A stretch of DNA of 64,000 nucleotides from positions 1 through 64,000 of the forward strand of contig NZ_CAWLFA010000006.1 in the NCBI RefSeq assembly GCF_963860125.1, read 5' to 3'. Both the position numbers and the translations under genes were made by a program. The notes beneath the pieces were generated by a model. It did no database searches. It had not been told where the DNA came from and was given only the letters and a program-made list of their open reading frames with translations. Position 1 is the stretch's first letter; each line of letters opens with the position of its first letter. Below, one piece after another: positions 53,961-63,782 of the stretch. The DNA comes from Picosynechococcus sp. PCC 7002. GTDB taxonomy: Bacteria > Cyanobacteriota > Cyanobacteriia > Cyanobacteriales > MRBY01.

Positions 53961-54223
53961 GGGATACTTGATGTGGTCGGCGGCAAGGGCAACTGGAATG
54001 CTGACGAATTGCTGACTGTATCTTTATCCTAGGGAAAGGCTCCGGGGAAAACTATCAAAAGCCAATATCTAATGCAAAACCCCAAAACTCTAGCTAATCA
54101 GCAATAAAGCCGAATTCTGGGGGGACTAAAATTATTTTCTTTTTGTTGATTTGTGGTGCAAAACAATCTAAGGGGCGATCGCCTTTTGAATTTTGCCCCC
54201 AAGAACCATTCCAGCAGCCAAGC

Positions 54224-54454
54224 TTAGGGTTGGCGATCGCCTAATTTCCCAATGCTATAGACCATGGTCATGGCACACATGAGCGCCCAAGTACCATCGA
54301 AACCGACGTTAATCCGGTGGCGCAGTTCGGCTTGGGGTTGATTGGCCTCCACTGCCTTAACCAGTTCGACGTAATCGCGGTACGTCCAGTAGCAAAAAAA
54401 GAGTGTCAGCCCGAAGGAAGAAGCGGCAAAAAAACGAAAGAGATTTTTAATCAT
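54224..54454 (-). CDS. Small membrane protein beside the array
   Basis: 76 residues with two hydrophobic segments (FFAASSFGLTLFFCYWTYRD and GTWALMCAMTMVYSIGKLG). It starts 73 bp from the first repeat of the array. No family recognised. Confidence 0.6.
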   Translation of the reverse strand: MIKNLFRFFAASSFGLTLFFCYWTYRDYVELVKAVEANQPQAELRHRINVGFDGTWALMCAMTMVYSIGKLGDRQP

Positions 54455-57060
54455 TGATTAATTTTGAATGGCTTTGCTGAAAAAAAATGGCGCGCCTAAA
54501 GATTAGTTGGCTACGCCATATCCATTATTTTCCAATCTATTTGCTTCTCAGGTGAAGAGAAACAAGCAGAGACAGGGATTGAGAGAACACCAGCAAACTC
54601 CTTATTGGTTTCCAATCTATTTGCTTCTCAGGTGAAGAGAAACTTAGAGGGCTTCTCTTGAGCTTTGTTGGCGAGTAACAGTTTCCAATCTATTTGCTTC
54701 TCAGGTGAAGAGAAACATAAGGATCTATTAAAAGCAAATCAACATCTATTTTAAGTTTCCAATCTATTTGCTTCTCAGGTGAAGAGAAACTGGTTTACTG
54801 CTGAGTTCTTGGTGACTTACACCAAGTTTCCAATCTATTTGCTTCTCAGGTGAAGAGAAACATGAGTGCTATGGGTTATCGATCCTATGATCAGCTATTG
54901 AACCGTTTCCAATCTATTTGCTTCTCAGGTGAAGAGAAACTTTATTGTTAAAGCGTTGAGCTTCCTCAACAAGTTGTTTCCAATCTATTTGCTTCTCAGG
55001 TGAAGAGAAACGGTGAAGGAGAAAAACTTCCCTGAGTTTAGTAAGGAGGTTTCCAATCTATTTGCTTCTCAGGTGAAGAGAAACTACTGCAGAAGTCCGC
55101 TTTGGACCCGATGACTATCAAAAGAGTTTCCAATCTATTTGCTTCTCAGGTGAAGAGAAACCAGAGATTGTAGATCATATAGACTTTCTATGGAACTATG
55201 TTTCCAATCTATTTGCTTCTCAGGTGAAGAGAAACACAAGAAATGGCTGAATATCTTGATGAATTACTTTCTGTTAAGTTTCCAATCTATTTGCTTCTCA
55301 GGTGAAGAGAAACTTGTAAAGATGACCCTACGGTTAAAGAATTTTCTAGAATCGTTTCCAATCTATTTGCTTCTCAGGTGAAGAGAAACTTTTTTCAGTC
55401 ACAATCAGAAAAATTCTATAAAGAATTGAGTGTTTCCAATCTATTTGCTTCTCAGGTGAAGAGAAACTGAGAGAAGAGAAAAAGTATGTTCACGCCTTTG
55501 TACAAGGGTTTCCAATCTATTTGCTTCTCAGGTGAAGAGAAACGAAACAATATCAGAGTCAACTCCAATAGGACCACCAAAGAGTTTCCAATCTATTTGC
55601 TTCTCAGGTGAAGAGAAACTTACGGGCACGCCTGTGGCAATTCACCTTTGACGAAGTGGTTTCCAATCTATTTGCTTCTCAGGTGAAGAGAAACAGATTA
55701 GCTAGAACCTCACGCAAGGGACTAAAGTGGGTTTCCAATCTATTTGCTTCTCAGGTGAAGAGAAACCACAGTTGCGTAAGCTCTTGGTGAGACAACTAAA
55801 GGCCCATGCCAAGTTTCCAATCTATTTGCTTCTCAGGTGAAGAGAAACTTTGTTCACCATTGACGCAGTATTGCGTCTGGTAAACTTAGTTTCCAATCTA
55901 TTTGCTTCTCAGGTGAAGAGAAACTGGAATTGTTGGAGTCCCCCCCACTTATTAGCGGCGTTTCCAATCTATTTGCTTCTCAGGTGAAGAGAAACATCGT
56001 GTTAGTCAAGTATTTATATATGATTACAGCTACTGTTTCCAATCTATTTGCTTCTCAGGTGAAGAGAAACAATAGCTAATGATAGGCAGGGTTGCGTCTG
56101 CCTTACCAACGTTTCCAATCTATTTGCTTCTCAGGTGAAGAGAAACTTCCACCCTGGTTGTTAAGGTAGGGAATCTTGTTTGGAGGTTTCCAATCTATTT
56201 GCTTCTCAGGTGAAGAGAAACTTCCACCCTGGTTGTTAAGGTAGGGAATCTTGTTTGGAGGTTTCCAATCTATTTGCTTCTCAGGTGAAGAGAAACGTCG
56301 CTGAACGGGAACCCGAACCAGAACTAGAGGAGTTGTTTCCAATCTATTTGCTTCTCAGGTGAAGAGAAACGTCGCTGAACGGGAACCCGAACCAGAACTA
56401 GAGGAGTTGTTTCCAATCTATTTGCTTCTCAGGTGAAGAGAAACATTGGTCTCAATATGAGCTAACTGCCGATCAGTTAGAGTTTCCAATCTATTTGCTT
56501 CTCAGGTGAAGAGAAACCGCATTAGCATTCTTACGGGCAATGAATAGTTTTTCCTCAGGGAGGTTTCCAATCTATTTGCTTCTCAGGTGAAGAGAAACAA
56601 TGACCTGTCTCTTCAGTACGGGTAGGTCAATTCCCGTAGTTTCCAATCTATTTGCTTCTCAGGTGAAGAGAAACCGGGTAAAGGATTGGTTCGATACGAC
56701 TATACAGCTCAAAAGGGTTTCCAATCTATTTGCTTCTCAGGTGAAGAGAAACTTGATTACAGCGCAATGACAGTGCGTGAATTGCGTGCGCTGTGCTCTT
56801 GTTTCCAATCTATTTGCTTCTCAGGTGAAGAGAAACTTCAAGTGAAACGCCGTAACAAGTCCGTATTGGCCAACCTGTTTCCAATCTATTTGCTTCTCAG
56901 GTGAAGAGAAACTTATGTTCGGTTTTATCTCTAATTTATTCACTTCTAGTTTCCAATCTATTTGCTTCTCAGGTGAAGAGAAACCGGTTGATTCTTTGGT
57001 ACAGTTTGACCAAGTAACTACTGCGTTTCCAATCTATTTGCTTCTCAGGTGAAGAGAAAC

Positions 57061-57586
57061 GTACATTTATGTAAATAGCAATTACCTAAATGCTGAGCTG
57101 CGTGTTTCCAATCTATTTGCTTCTCAGGTGAAGAGAAACAGGTTCAGCCAAATCAATGGGCTGGAGGAAGAATACGTTGTTTCCAATCTATTTGCTTCTC
57201 AGGTGAAGAGAAACCGAGCACGCGCTGGCGCTCGACGCGGCGCCGTCGATCTCGCTGTTCTGGCTCGCCACGCGCCCCGACGGCCAGTTTCCAATCTATT
57301 TGCTTCTCAGGTGAAGAGAAACAATTAATGGTTTAGTTGATGTAACTCTTCGTCTTAAGGCTGAGTTTCCAATCTATTTGCTTCTCAGGTGAAGAGAAAC
57401 CTACCTCAACTTTTGTAGACGGCGACGGAAAACGACCTGTTGTTTCCAATCTATTTGCTTCTCAGGTGAAGAGAAACGATTTTTAATCCTGTAATGTGTC
57501 GAGGGTGCTGCCGTTTCCAATCTATTTGCTTCTCAGGTGAAGAGAAACTTGATGTGTAATTGGGAAGACGTCGCGGCTATTGAGGC
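57061..57586. repeat. Duplicated CRISPR segment, copy A
   Basis: Seven spacer units (starting GTACATTTATGTAAATAGCA) recur at 57698-58222 in the same order. The copies differ by one T in a run (CAACTTTTGTAG against CAACTTTGTAG). The 72-nt spacer is present in both. Confidence 0.9.
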
Positions 57587-57697
57587 GTTTCCAATCTATT
57601 TGCTTCTCAGGTGAAGAGAAACTCTACTATGAATTAAGTCATCTAATGACATGTGATGACTGTTTCCAATCTATTTGCTTCTCAGGTGAAGAGAAAC

Positions 57698-58222
57698 GTA
57701 CATTTATGTAAATAGCAATTACCTAAATGCTGAGCTGCGTGTTTCCAATCTATTTGCTTCTCAGGTGAAGAGAAACAGGTTCAGCCAAATCAATGGGCTG
57801 GAGGAAGAATACGTTGTTTCCAATCTATTTGCTTCTCAGGTGAAGAGAAACCGAGCACGCGCTGGCGCTCGACGCGGCGCCGTCGATCTCGCTGTTCTGG
57901 CTCGCCACGCGCCCCGACGGCCAGTTTCCAATCTATTTGCTTCTCAGGTGAAGAGAAACAATTAATGGTTTAGTTGATGTAACTCTTCGTCTTAAGGCTG
58001 AGTTTCCAATCTATTTGCTTCTCAGGTGAAGAGAAACCTACCTCAACTTTGTAGACGGCGACGGAAAACGACCTGTTGTTTCCAATCTATTTGCTTCTCA
58101 GGTGAAGAGAAACGATTTTTAATCCTGTAATGTGTCGAGGGTGCTGCCGTTTCCAATCTATTTGCTTCTCAGGTGAAGAGAAACTTGATGTGTAATTGGG
58201 AAGACGTCGCGGCTATTGAGGC
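57698..58222. repeat. Duplicated CRISPR segment, copy B
   Basis: Second copy of the seven-unit segment, 637 bp to the right of the first, with a one-base deletion in one spacer. Confidence 0.9.
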
Positions 58223-60924
58223 GTTTCCAATCTATTTGCTTCTCAGGTGAAGAGAAACTGACCGTAAGTGGGATCCGACGTCTTTGGATGTCAAAGTCGT
58301 TTCCAATCTATTTGCTTCTCAGGTGAAGAGAAACCTCAAGAAAGCCACCCGTGTTGGTGAAGTTATCATGGGTAAAGTTTCCAATCTATTTGCTTCTCAG
58401 GTGAAGAGAAACTTCTCCTACTTCTTTTAAGAAGAAAGCCGCAGAAATGTGTGCGTTTCCAATCTATTTGCTTCTCAGGTGAAGAGAAACTTTCCCTCTA
58501 CAAAGAGATGACCCGTAAGCCCATGAGCCGCAAGTTTCCAATCTATTTGCTTCTCAGGTGAAGAGAAACAAAAAAGTTCTAGGGGCTTTTGGCTTTCTCA
58601 AGTATTTGGAGTTTCCAATCTATTTGCTTCTCAGGTGAAGAGAAACAGATCTTTATTGAGGAGGAGGTGTTACAACCTCCAAGTTTCCAATCTATTTGCT
58701 TCTCAGGTGAAGAGAAACCCCCGAAGACGGGGGTGAAGTGTTCTACAGCTGCCTTCAAGTTTCCAATCTATTTGCTTCTCAGGTGAAGAGAAACGACTAC
58801 GGTAGCTACGGTTACCTAGTCTTCGCTAGAGGCGAAGTTTCCAATCTATTTGCTTCTCAGGTGAAGAGAAACGCCTTTCGGCTTTTAGACGGACTCATAC
58901 TACCTCCAGTTTCCAATCTATTTGCTTCTCAGGTGAAGAGAAACGGATTGAGGTTGACGTACAACCTATAGAAAAAGAGATAGATGGTTTCCAATCTATT
59001 TGCTTCTCAGGTGAAGAGAAACAGGGGAATGGATTCTAGATCTGATACCTTGGGAATAGTTTCCAATCTATTTGCTTCTCAGGTGAAGAGAAACAACCTT
59101 ATAGCCGTAAGCCTATCCTCAAGAAAGGTAAGGTTTCCAATCTATTTGCTTCTCAGGTGAAGAGAAACTTTATTCAAGATAATTGTGTTGCAGAAGTGAT
59201 TGTTAGAATCTAAAGTTTCCAATCTATTTGCTTCTCAGGTGAAGAGAAACGTCCAATGGGGACTGCATTATGCAGGGGGGTCTAAAGAAACTGTTTCCAA
59301 TCTATTTGCTTCTCAGGTGAAGAGAAACAATACTCCGTTTTAGGATTAAATGAAGCTTATTTGGCTTCATTGTTTCCAATCTATTTGCTTCTCAGGTGAA
59401 GAGAAACTCAGCAGTGAGGGGAGCGGTAGCAAATAGATTAGAGATAGTTTCCAATCTATTTGCTTCTCAGGTGAAGAGAAACCATTGAGTGAAAGCGTTG
59501 TCTGTTTCCAAGAAATCTACTACGTTTCCAATCTATTTGCTTCTCAGGTGAAGAGAAACAGGCTTAAAATTATGTCTAACGTTATCACTAGAGAAGAGTT
59601 TCCAATCTATTTGCTTCTCAGGTGAAGAGAAACTCATTGTCACCTTCGTTAGAAGCAGCCCACACTAGAGGATCTAGTTTCCAATCTATTTGCTTCTCAG
59701 GTGAAGAGAAACTATGTCTAACATTTGTGTCGATTTTGATCGTGCTTGGGGTTTCCAATCTATTTGCTTCTCAGGTGAAGAGAAACGGTTCCATTGATTG
59801 TTAGCACAGGTTTATTTGATTATTGTTTCCAATCTATTTGCTTCTCAGGTGAAGAGAAACTAACCCACTTTTCCTAATCCGACTCTCCCCACCCTGTCGG
59901 GTTTCCAATCTATTTGCTTCTCAGGTGAAGAGAAACACCCTCAAGGAGTTCTCAAAGAAGGCTATTCTGATCATGTTTCCAATCTATTTGCTTCTCAGGT
60001 GAAGAGAAACTTAATTCAAACTGAGGACGTGCCCTCAGATATGAGAGAAGTTTCCAATCTATTTGCTTCTCAGGTGAAGAGAAACCACATTTACAGGAAA
60101 ACCAAAATGACTACGAAGCAACAAAAGTTTCCAATCTATTTGCTTCTCAGGTGAAGAGAAACCAACTGCGTTAAGCCCCGCACTACAGCACGCTGTTTTG
60201 AGACAGCGTTTCCAATCTATTTGCTTCTCAGGTGAAGAGAAACTTTTGAAACAATCAAAAGAGAGCAGCGGCCTTTATATTCGTTTCCAATCTATTTGCT
60301 TCTCAGGTGAAGAGAAACACTCTGGGAAGTTCTTCTCCTTTACCCCAGGGCGAGTTTCCAATCTATTTGCTTCTCAGGTGAAGAGAAACCTTCAACTGTT
60401 GCGCAGACAATTGCTGCTGCTCCTCAGTATGTTTCCAATCTATTTGCTTCTCAGGTGAAGAGAAACAATAAACCCACTGCAAAGGAATATAAATCGCTTA
60501 GAGGGTTTCCAATCTATTTGCTTCTCAGGTGAAGAGAAACTCAAAGCGCATACCTTGAATGTTAGCAGTGCCCTTAAGAGCCGTTTCCAATCTATTTGCT
60601 TCTCAGGTGAAGAGAAACATATAAACACCCTGTACAATTACGATTTAAAATCGTCTCAAGTTTCCAATCTATTTGCTTCTCAGGTGAAGAGAAACCCGAT
60701 AGAACCCGACAATCATTTCCGCGTCTTGTTCAATGTTTCCAATCTATTTGCTTCTCAGGTGAAGAGAAACTTCTACCTGAACTGGAGCACTATCTCAGTG
60801 AAGTCAAGGCAGTTTCCAATCTATTTGCTTCTCAGGTGAAGAGAAACACATGTTTGATCTAACTAATGGTTTAGTTGATGTCACTCTTGTTTCCAATCTA
60901 TTTGCTTCTCAGGTGAAGAGAAAC

Positions 60925-60963
60925 TGCTAATCTAAAAGGGCTATCAATTGAGATAGCCCTTTT
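60925..60963. terminator. CRISPR spacer that is a terminator-like hairpin
   Basis: The 39-nt spacer contains AAAAGGGCTATC, a 6-nt loop AATTGA and GATAGCCCTTTT, a perfect 12-bp stem ending in T-runs on both strands. It is the fifth spacer from the probable leader. Confidence 0.6.
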
Positions 60964-61299
60964 GTTTCCAATCTATTTGCTTCTCAGGTGAAGAGAAACT
61001 CGTCAAGAAGATTGGAGACTGGGTTATTCTCCAAATCGAGTTTCCAATCTATTTGCTTCTCAGGTGAAGAGAAACTTCGGCTAACATGTGAACTGGCAGG
61101 GCGTGAGCCCATAGTTTCCAATCTATTTGCTTCTCAGGTGAAGAGAAACGTCTGAGTTGGATAAAGCTGATTGGGATATACAGAATCAGTTTCCAATCTA
61201 TTTGCTTCTCAGGTGAAGAGAAACTTAGCACTCTTCGTATTCCCTCTGAAGTTCGCAAGGTGGGTTTCCAATCTATTTGCTTCTCAGGTGAAGAGAAAC

Positions 61300-61477
61300 C
61301 GCTGGCCTTTCAAAGGCTTGTCCGGAGAGAACTCCAGCGAGCATTTGCGACCGATAGCAAAATTTTACCAGGCTCCAACAGAAAAGGCCAGAAAAAAATC
61401 CCTAAAACCCTTATCAGGTAAGCTTTCGAGCAATCACATGAAGTTAATACTGTTTCAGCCATTTTCTAGATCAGTCG
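61300..61477 (-). promoter_or_regulatory. Probable CRISPR leader
   Basis: 178 bp between the cas2 stop and the first repeat at the right end. On the minus strand it contains GGTAAAATTTTGCTATCGG, which may include a -10-like TAAAAT, and GGCC near the repeat. Its first 32 bp are shared with the gap after the Cmr operon. Leader status is inferred from position beside cas1-cas2. Confidence 0.65.
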
Positions 61478-61756
61478 CTAAATAATCGTTGACGAAGGTG
61501 GATCGCTCAGAGAAGGTGACCCCCAAATTTCCACCTGAGAGAGAGTATGACTCGAAATCGGATAAAACCGCAAACTGTCCCCTTGATCCTCTTTGTAATA
61601 ACGCGAAAGTCGTTTTTTCAACTCTTTATACTTTTTGGGCGATAAATGACACTCAAACACAGAATATTGAACACGTACCCCATAACCTTCCATTAGATCC
61701 GCGATCTTTTTGCGACGCTTATCATCACTAATGTCATAGGCCACCAGATAAAACAT
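61478..61756 (-). CDS. cas2: Cas2
   Basis: 92 residues: MFYLVAYDISDDKRRKKIAD with the conserved first-strand aspartate (D8), VRVQYSVFECHLSPKKYKEL and DSLRFYPIS, the ferredoxin-like Cas2 fold. Together with Cas1 it integrates spacers. It overlaps cas1 by one base (TGATG). Confidence 0.95.
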   Translation of the reverse strand: MFYLVAYDISDDKRRKKIADLMEGYGVRVQYSVFECHLSPKKYKELKKRLSRYYKEDQGDSLRFYPISSHTLSQVEIWGSPSLSDPPSSTII

Positions 61757-62742
61757 CAGCGGATTTCGTAGGGAGCATAACCTAATACCGGACGGTAGAC
61801 AAAATTTTGGAAAGCGCGTACCTGGCGCGTCAACAGATGCCAGCGCGGTTCCTGGCGATCTTCTAGGGAAATAGTCGTTTCCATCTGCTGCACAAAAGCC
61901 GAAAGATAAACCTTGCGTCCCCCTTGGTTGAGAAAACAGCCCCCATCCCGATAGATAAAATGCTCCGGTTTAATGATGTTTTTATTCACGAGATACAAAA
62001 CCAGACTATCCACAAGGGGAGCGCGGAACTCTTCGATGAGATCCGAAACCAAAGCCCCGTGGCGTTCTGAACCCTGGTGCAAACAGCCTTGATAGGGGTC
62101 TAGACCACGAATTTCGATGAGCGTAAATAGATGGTTCCATAACACTTGATAGCCAAAACTGAGTAAAGCATTGACTGGATTTAGTGGTGGCCGCCGCGAT
62201 CGCCCTATAAAAGGAAAAGCCTCATTGCGTAGACAATAACCCAAAGCATTGAAATAACTCGCTGCCGCTGCCCCTTCTAAGCCCATAATCCGTTCCACAG
62301 AATTAGCCATGGAGATCTGATGGCGTAAATAACCCAAGGTCTCAATAGCAAAGGCCACAGGTTCCAGAGGCCGTTTACGCTGTTGCCGCTGGAGGATAAC
62401 TCGACTGTTCTGAAGCTTGGCCCCGGCGATCGCACGGGCGACGGTCAACTTATCCACTGGCGCGAGAGCTTGCTGATAACGCGATAAATGACGATAACCC
62501 CGCTCTAGGGCCATGATGCGACCGTAACAGAATCCCATTCGAGATAAGAAGACAATGGGAATATCCCGCCATAAACAGGCCCGGATCGCTTGGGTTGAGA
62601 GCTGAGATTTCCCAAAAATCAACACCTGCTCAAGTTGGGGCAACTGAATTTCAGTTAAACAATCCTGCTTGCGCCACACAGTAAGATATTCCTGCCGTAG
62701 ACGCACATAACAACCCTGCTCTGACACATAGAGCGTTCTCAT
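61756..62742 (-). CDS. cas1: Cas1 integrase
   Basis: 328 residues from the ATG at 62742 (MRTLYVSEQGCYVRLRQEYL); a longer frame runs into the upstream gene. The catalytic glutamate lies in IMGLEGAAAASYFNALG, and the histidine and aspartate lie in LHQGSERHGALVSDLIEEF. There is no reverse-transcriptase domain. The ATG overlaps the end of the small membrane gene by 4 nt. Confidence 0.95.
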   Translation of the reverse strand: MRTLYVSEQGCYVRLRQEYLTVWRKQDCLTEIQLPQLEQVLIFGKSQLSTQAIRACLWRDIPIVFLSRMGFCYGRIMALERGYRHLSRYQQALAPVDKLTVARAIAGAKLQNSRVILQRQQRKRPLEPVAFAIETLGYLRHQISMANSVERIMGLEGAAAASYFNALGYCLRNEAFPFIGRSRRPPLNPVNALLSFGYQVLWNHLFTLIEIRGLDPYQGCLHQGSERHGALVSDLIEEFRAPLVDSLVLYLVNKNIIKPEHFIYRDGGCFLNQGGRKVYLSAFVQQMETTISLEDRQEPRWHLLTRQVRAFQNFVYRPVLGYAPYEIR

Positions 62743-63035
62743 TGGTCGTGGCGATCGCGATAAGGATAAATATCTTTTTGGCGATGGGTTTGGGTCAGAT
62801 CTCCTCGACGCGTGGCACCCAGGGATTGGGGTGGTGTAGCGCCTCCCAGTAGCCAAGCACTGACAAGATCCATGGCACTACAAACCAAAAATGTAGACAG
62901 ACCCACCAAAAAAGTATTCATGATCACTGCCGCTAAACCCAGAGGCGCAATCAAAAGAATCACCAGGGTAATGGCACCATTAATAAGAGCCGCCGCCAAA
63001 TTCCGAACAACAATACCGCGTGAAGAAAGATACAT
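62739..63035 (-). CDS. Small membrane protein coupled to cas1
   Basis: 98 residues from the ATG at 63035, with GGAG 11 nt upstream. Two hydrophobic segments (LAAALINGAITLVILLIAPL and LAAVIMNTFLVGLSTFLVC) precede a polar, basic tail that ends RRGDLTQTHRQKDIYPYRDR. The stop overlaps the cas1 start by 4 nt (ATGA), so it is likely in the same mRNA as cas1 and cas2. No known Cas family. Confidence 0.65.
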   Translation of the reverse strand: MYLSSRGIVVRNLAAALINGAITLVILLIAPLGLAAVIMNTFLVGLSTFLVCSAMDLVSAWLLGGATPPQSLGATRRGDLTQTHRQKDIYPYRDRHDQ

Positions 63036-63066
63036 CGCTTCAAACTCCAAACTAAGAGCTGATTGA

Positions 63067-63152
63067 TCAAGCCCCCCGGCCCCCAGTCTGGGGGAGATTT
63101 TCGGTCATCAAAGTCCCCCATTTTCCGGAGCTTTAGTGAGGAGATTTAGGCT
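63067..63152. repeat. Palindromic repeat copy (5)
   Basis: Same G/C-run family, with GGCCCCCAGTCTGGGGGAG and a following imperfect CCCCC hairpin, upstream of the small membrane gene. Confidence 0.7.
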
Positions 63153-63265
63153 TCGACGTGAGACTTCAGCGAGCTCAGTCGAGTCGTCAAACGCTCAGCC
63201 GAACGGGGCAAATTAAGTAATTTATTTATTTTACAAATAGCCTTTAAGTCAAAAAGTTAACTAAT

Positions 63266-63463
63266 TTAGGAGCGCAGGATATTCATGGCGATCCCGAAAG
63301 ATCCGACAATTAAGAATCGACCCAGCATCTTCGCGCCGCCGTCTATGTAGCACCGATCATAACGGCAAACTTGATTGTTTTCGGCGATCGTCGCCGCAGC
63401 GCCAAATCCTCCACCAATAATGATGATGGCTAAACATACTTTGATCCATTCCGAATTATTCAT
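63266..63463 (-). CDS. Small membrane protein
   Basis: 65 residues from the ATG at 63463, preceded by a GGGGG run. Segments IKVCLAIIIIGGGFGAAATI and MLGRFLIVGSFGIAMNIL are hydrophobic; two cysteines in CRYDRCYIDGG lie between them. Function unknown. Confidence 0.6.
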   Translation of the reverse strand: MNNSEWIKVCLAIIIIGGGFGAAATIAENNQVCRYDRCYIDGGAKMLGRFLIVGSFGIAMNILRS

Positions 63464-63487
63464 GGTGATCCCCCTTACTGTAGACAA

Positions 63488-63782
63488 ACTCTATTGAATC
63501 AAATGTCAGCAAGCACAATCACGAAAAAGACAATATCGTTGAACAGAACTTTTCACTTGATTAAGAATCAATAGAAGGAATGTTGCAATAGTTTCTTTTA
63601 GTAGACAATAGAAGAAATAGTGGGTTAGAAGATGTCTAAAAAGCCCCCCTCGCCCCCCAAGTTGGGGGGAACTGCTCAGATGTCGAGCGAATGAAATCCC
63701 CAAAAATGGGGGGATTTAGTAGGGAGCTTATTAAAAACACTTAGATACTTCTCAGATAACCTTTTAGTCCTAGGTCAAGATC
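63488..63782. other. Gap with palindromic repeats upstream of a WYL-type gene
   Basis: 295 bp without a gene. It holds G/C-run repeats at about 63640-63720 (for example CCCCCCAAGTTGGGGGGA and TCCCCAAAAATGGGGGGA). The remaining part is AT-rich and probably contains the promoter of the next gene. Confidence 0.55.

Larger units (their letters stand above)
54528..61299 (-). CRISPR. CRISPR array, 89 repeats of 36 bp
   Basis: I counted 89 repeats and 88 spacers by eye. On the + strand the repeat begins GTTTCCAATCTATTTGCTTC and ends TCAGGTGAAGAGAAAC. Units are 71-84 bp, except two of 108 bp. Likely transcribed on the minus strand: there the repeat ends GATTGGAAAC, the cas1-cas2 genes and leader lie at the right end, and the leftmost repeat (54528) is the only one I noticed with a change (first base T for G), as expected for the old end. 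The repeat can form a TTCTC/GAGAA hairpin. Spacers 22 and 23 from the left are identical, as are 24 and 25. Confidence 0.97.

Noticed and set aside
54455..54527. Possible leader at the left end of the array
   Set aside because: Only 73 bp separate the first repeat from a gene start, the leftmost repeat is the degenerate one, and cas1-cas2 lie at the right end. The right side is the better leader.
55190..61485. Many open frames inside the CRISPR array
   Set aside because: They are translations of repeat and spacer DNA (recurring NLFASQVKRN and SICFSGEEK) and not genes.
62743..62856. Longer Cas1 reading with 38 extra residues
   Set aside because: It overlaps the upstream membrane gene and lacks similarity to Cas1; the start at 62742 is standard.
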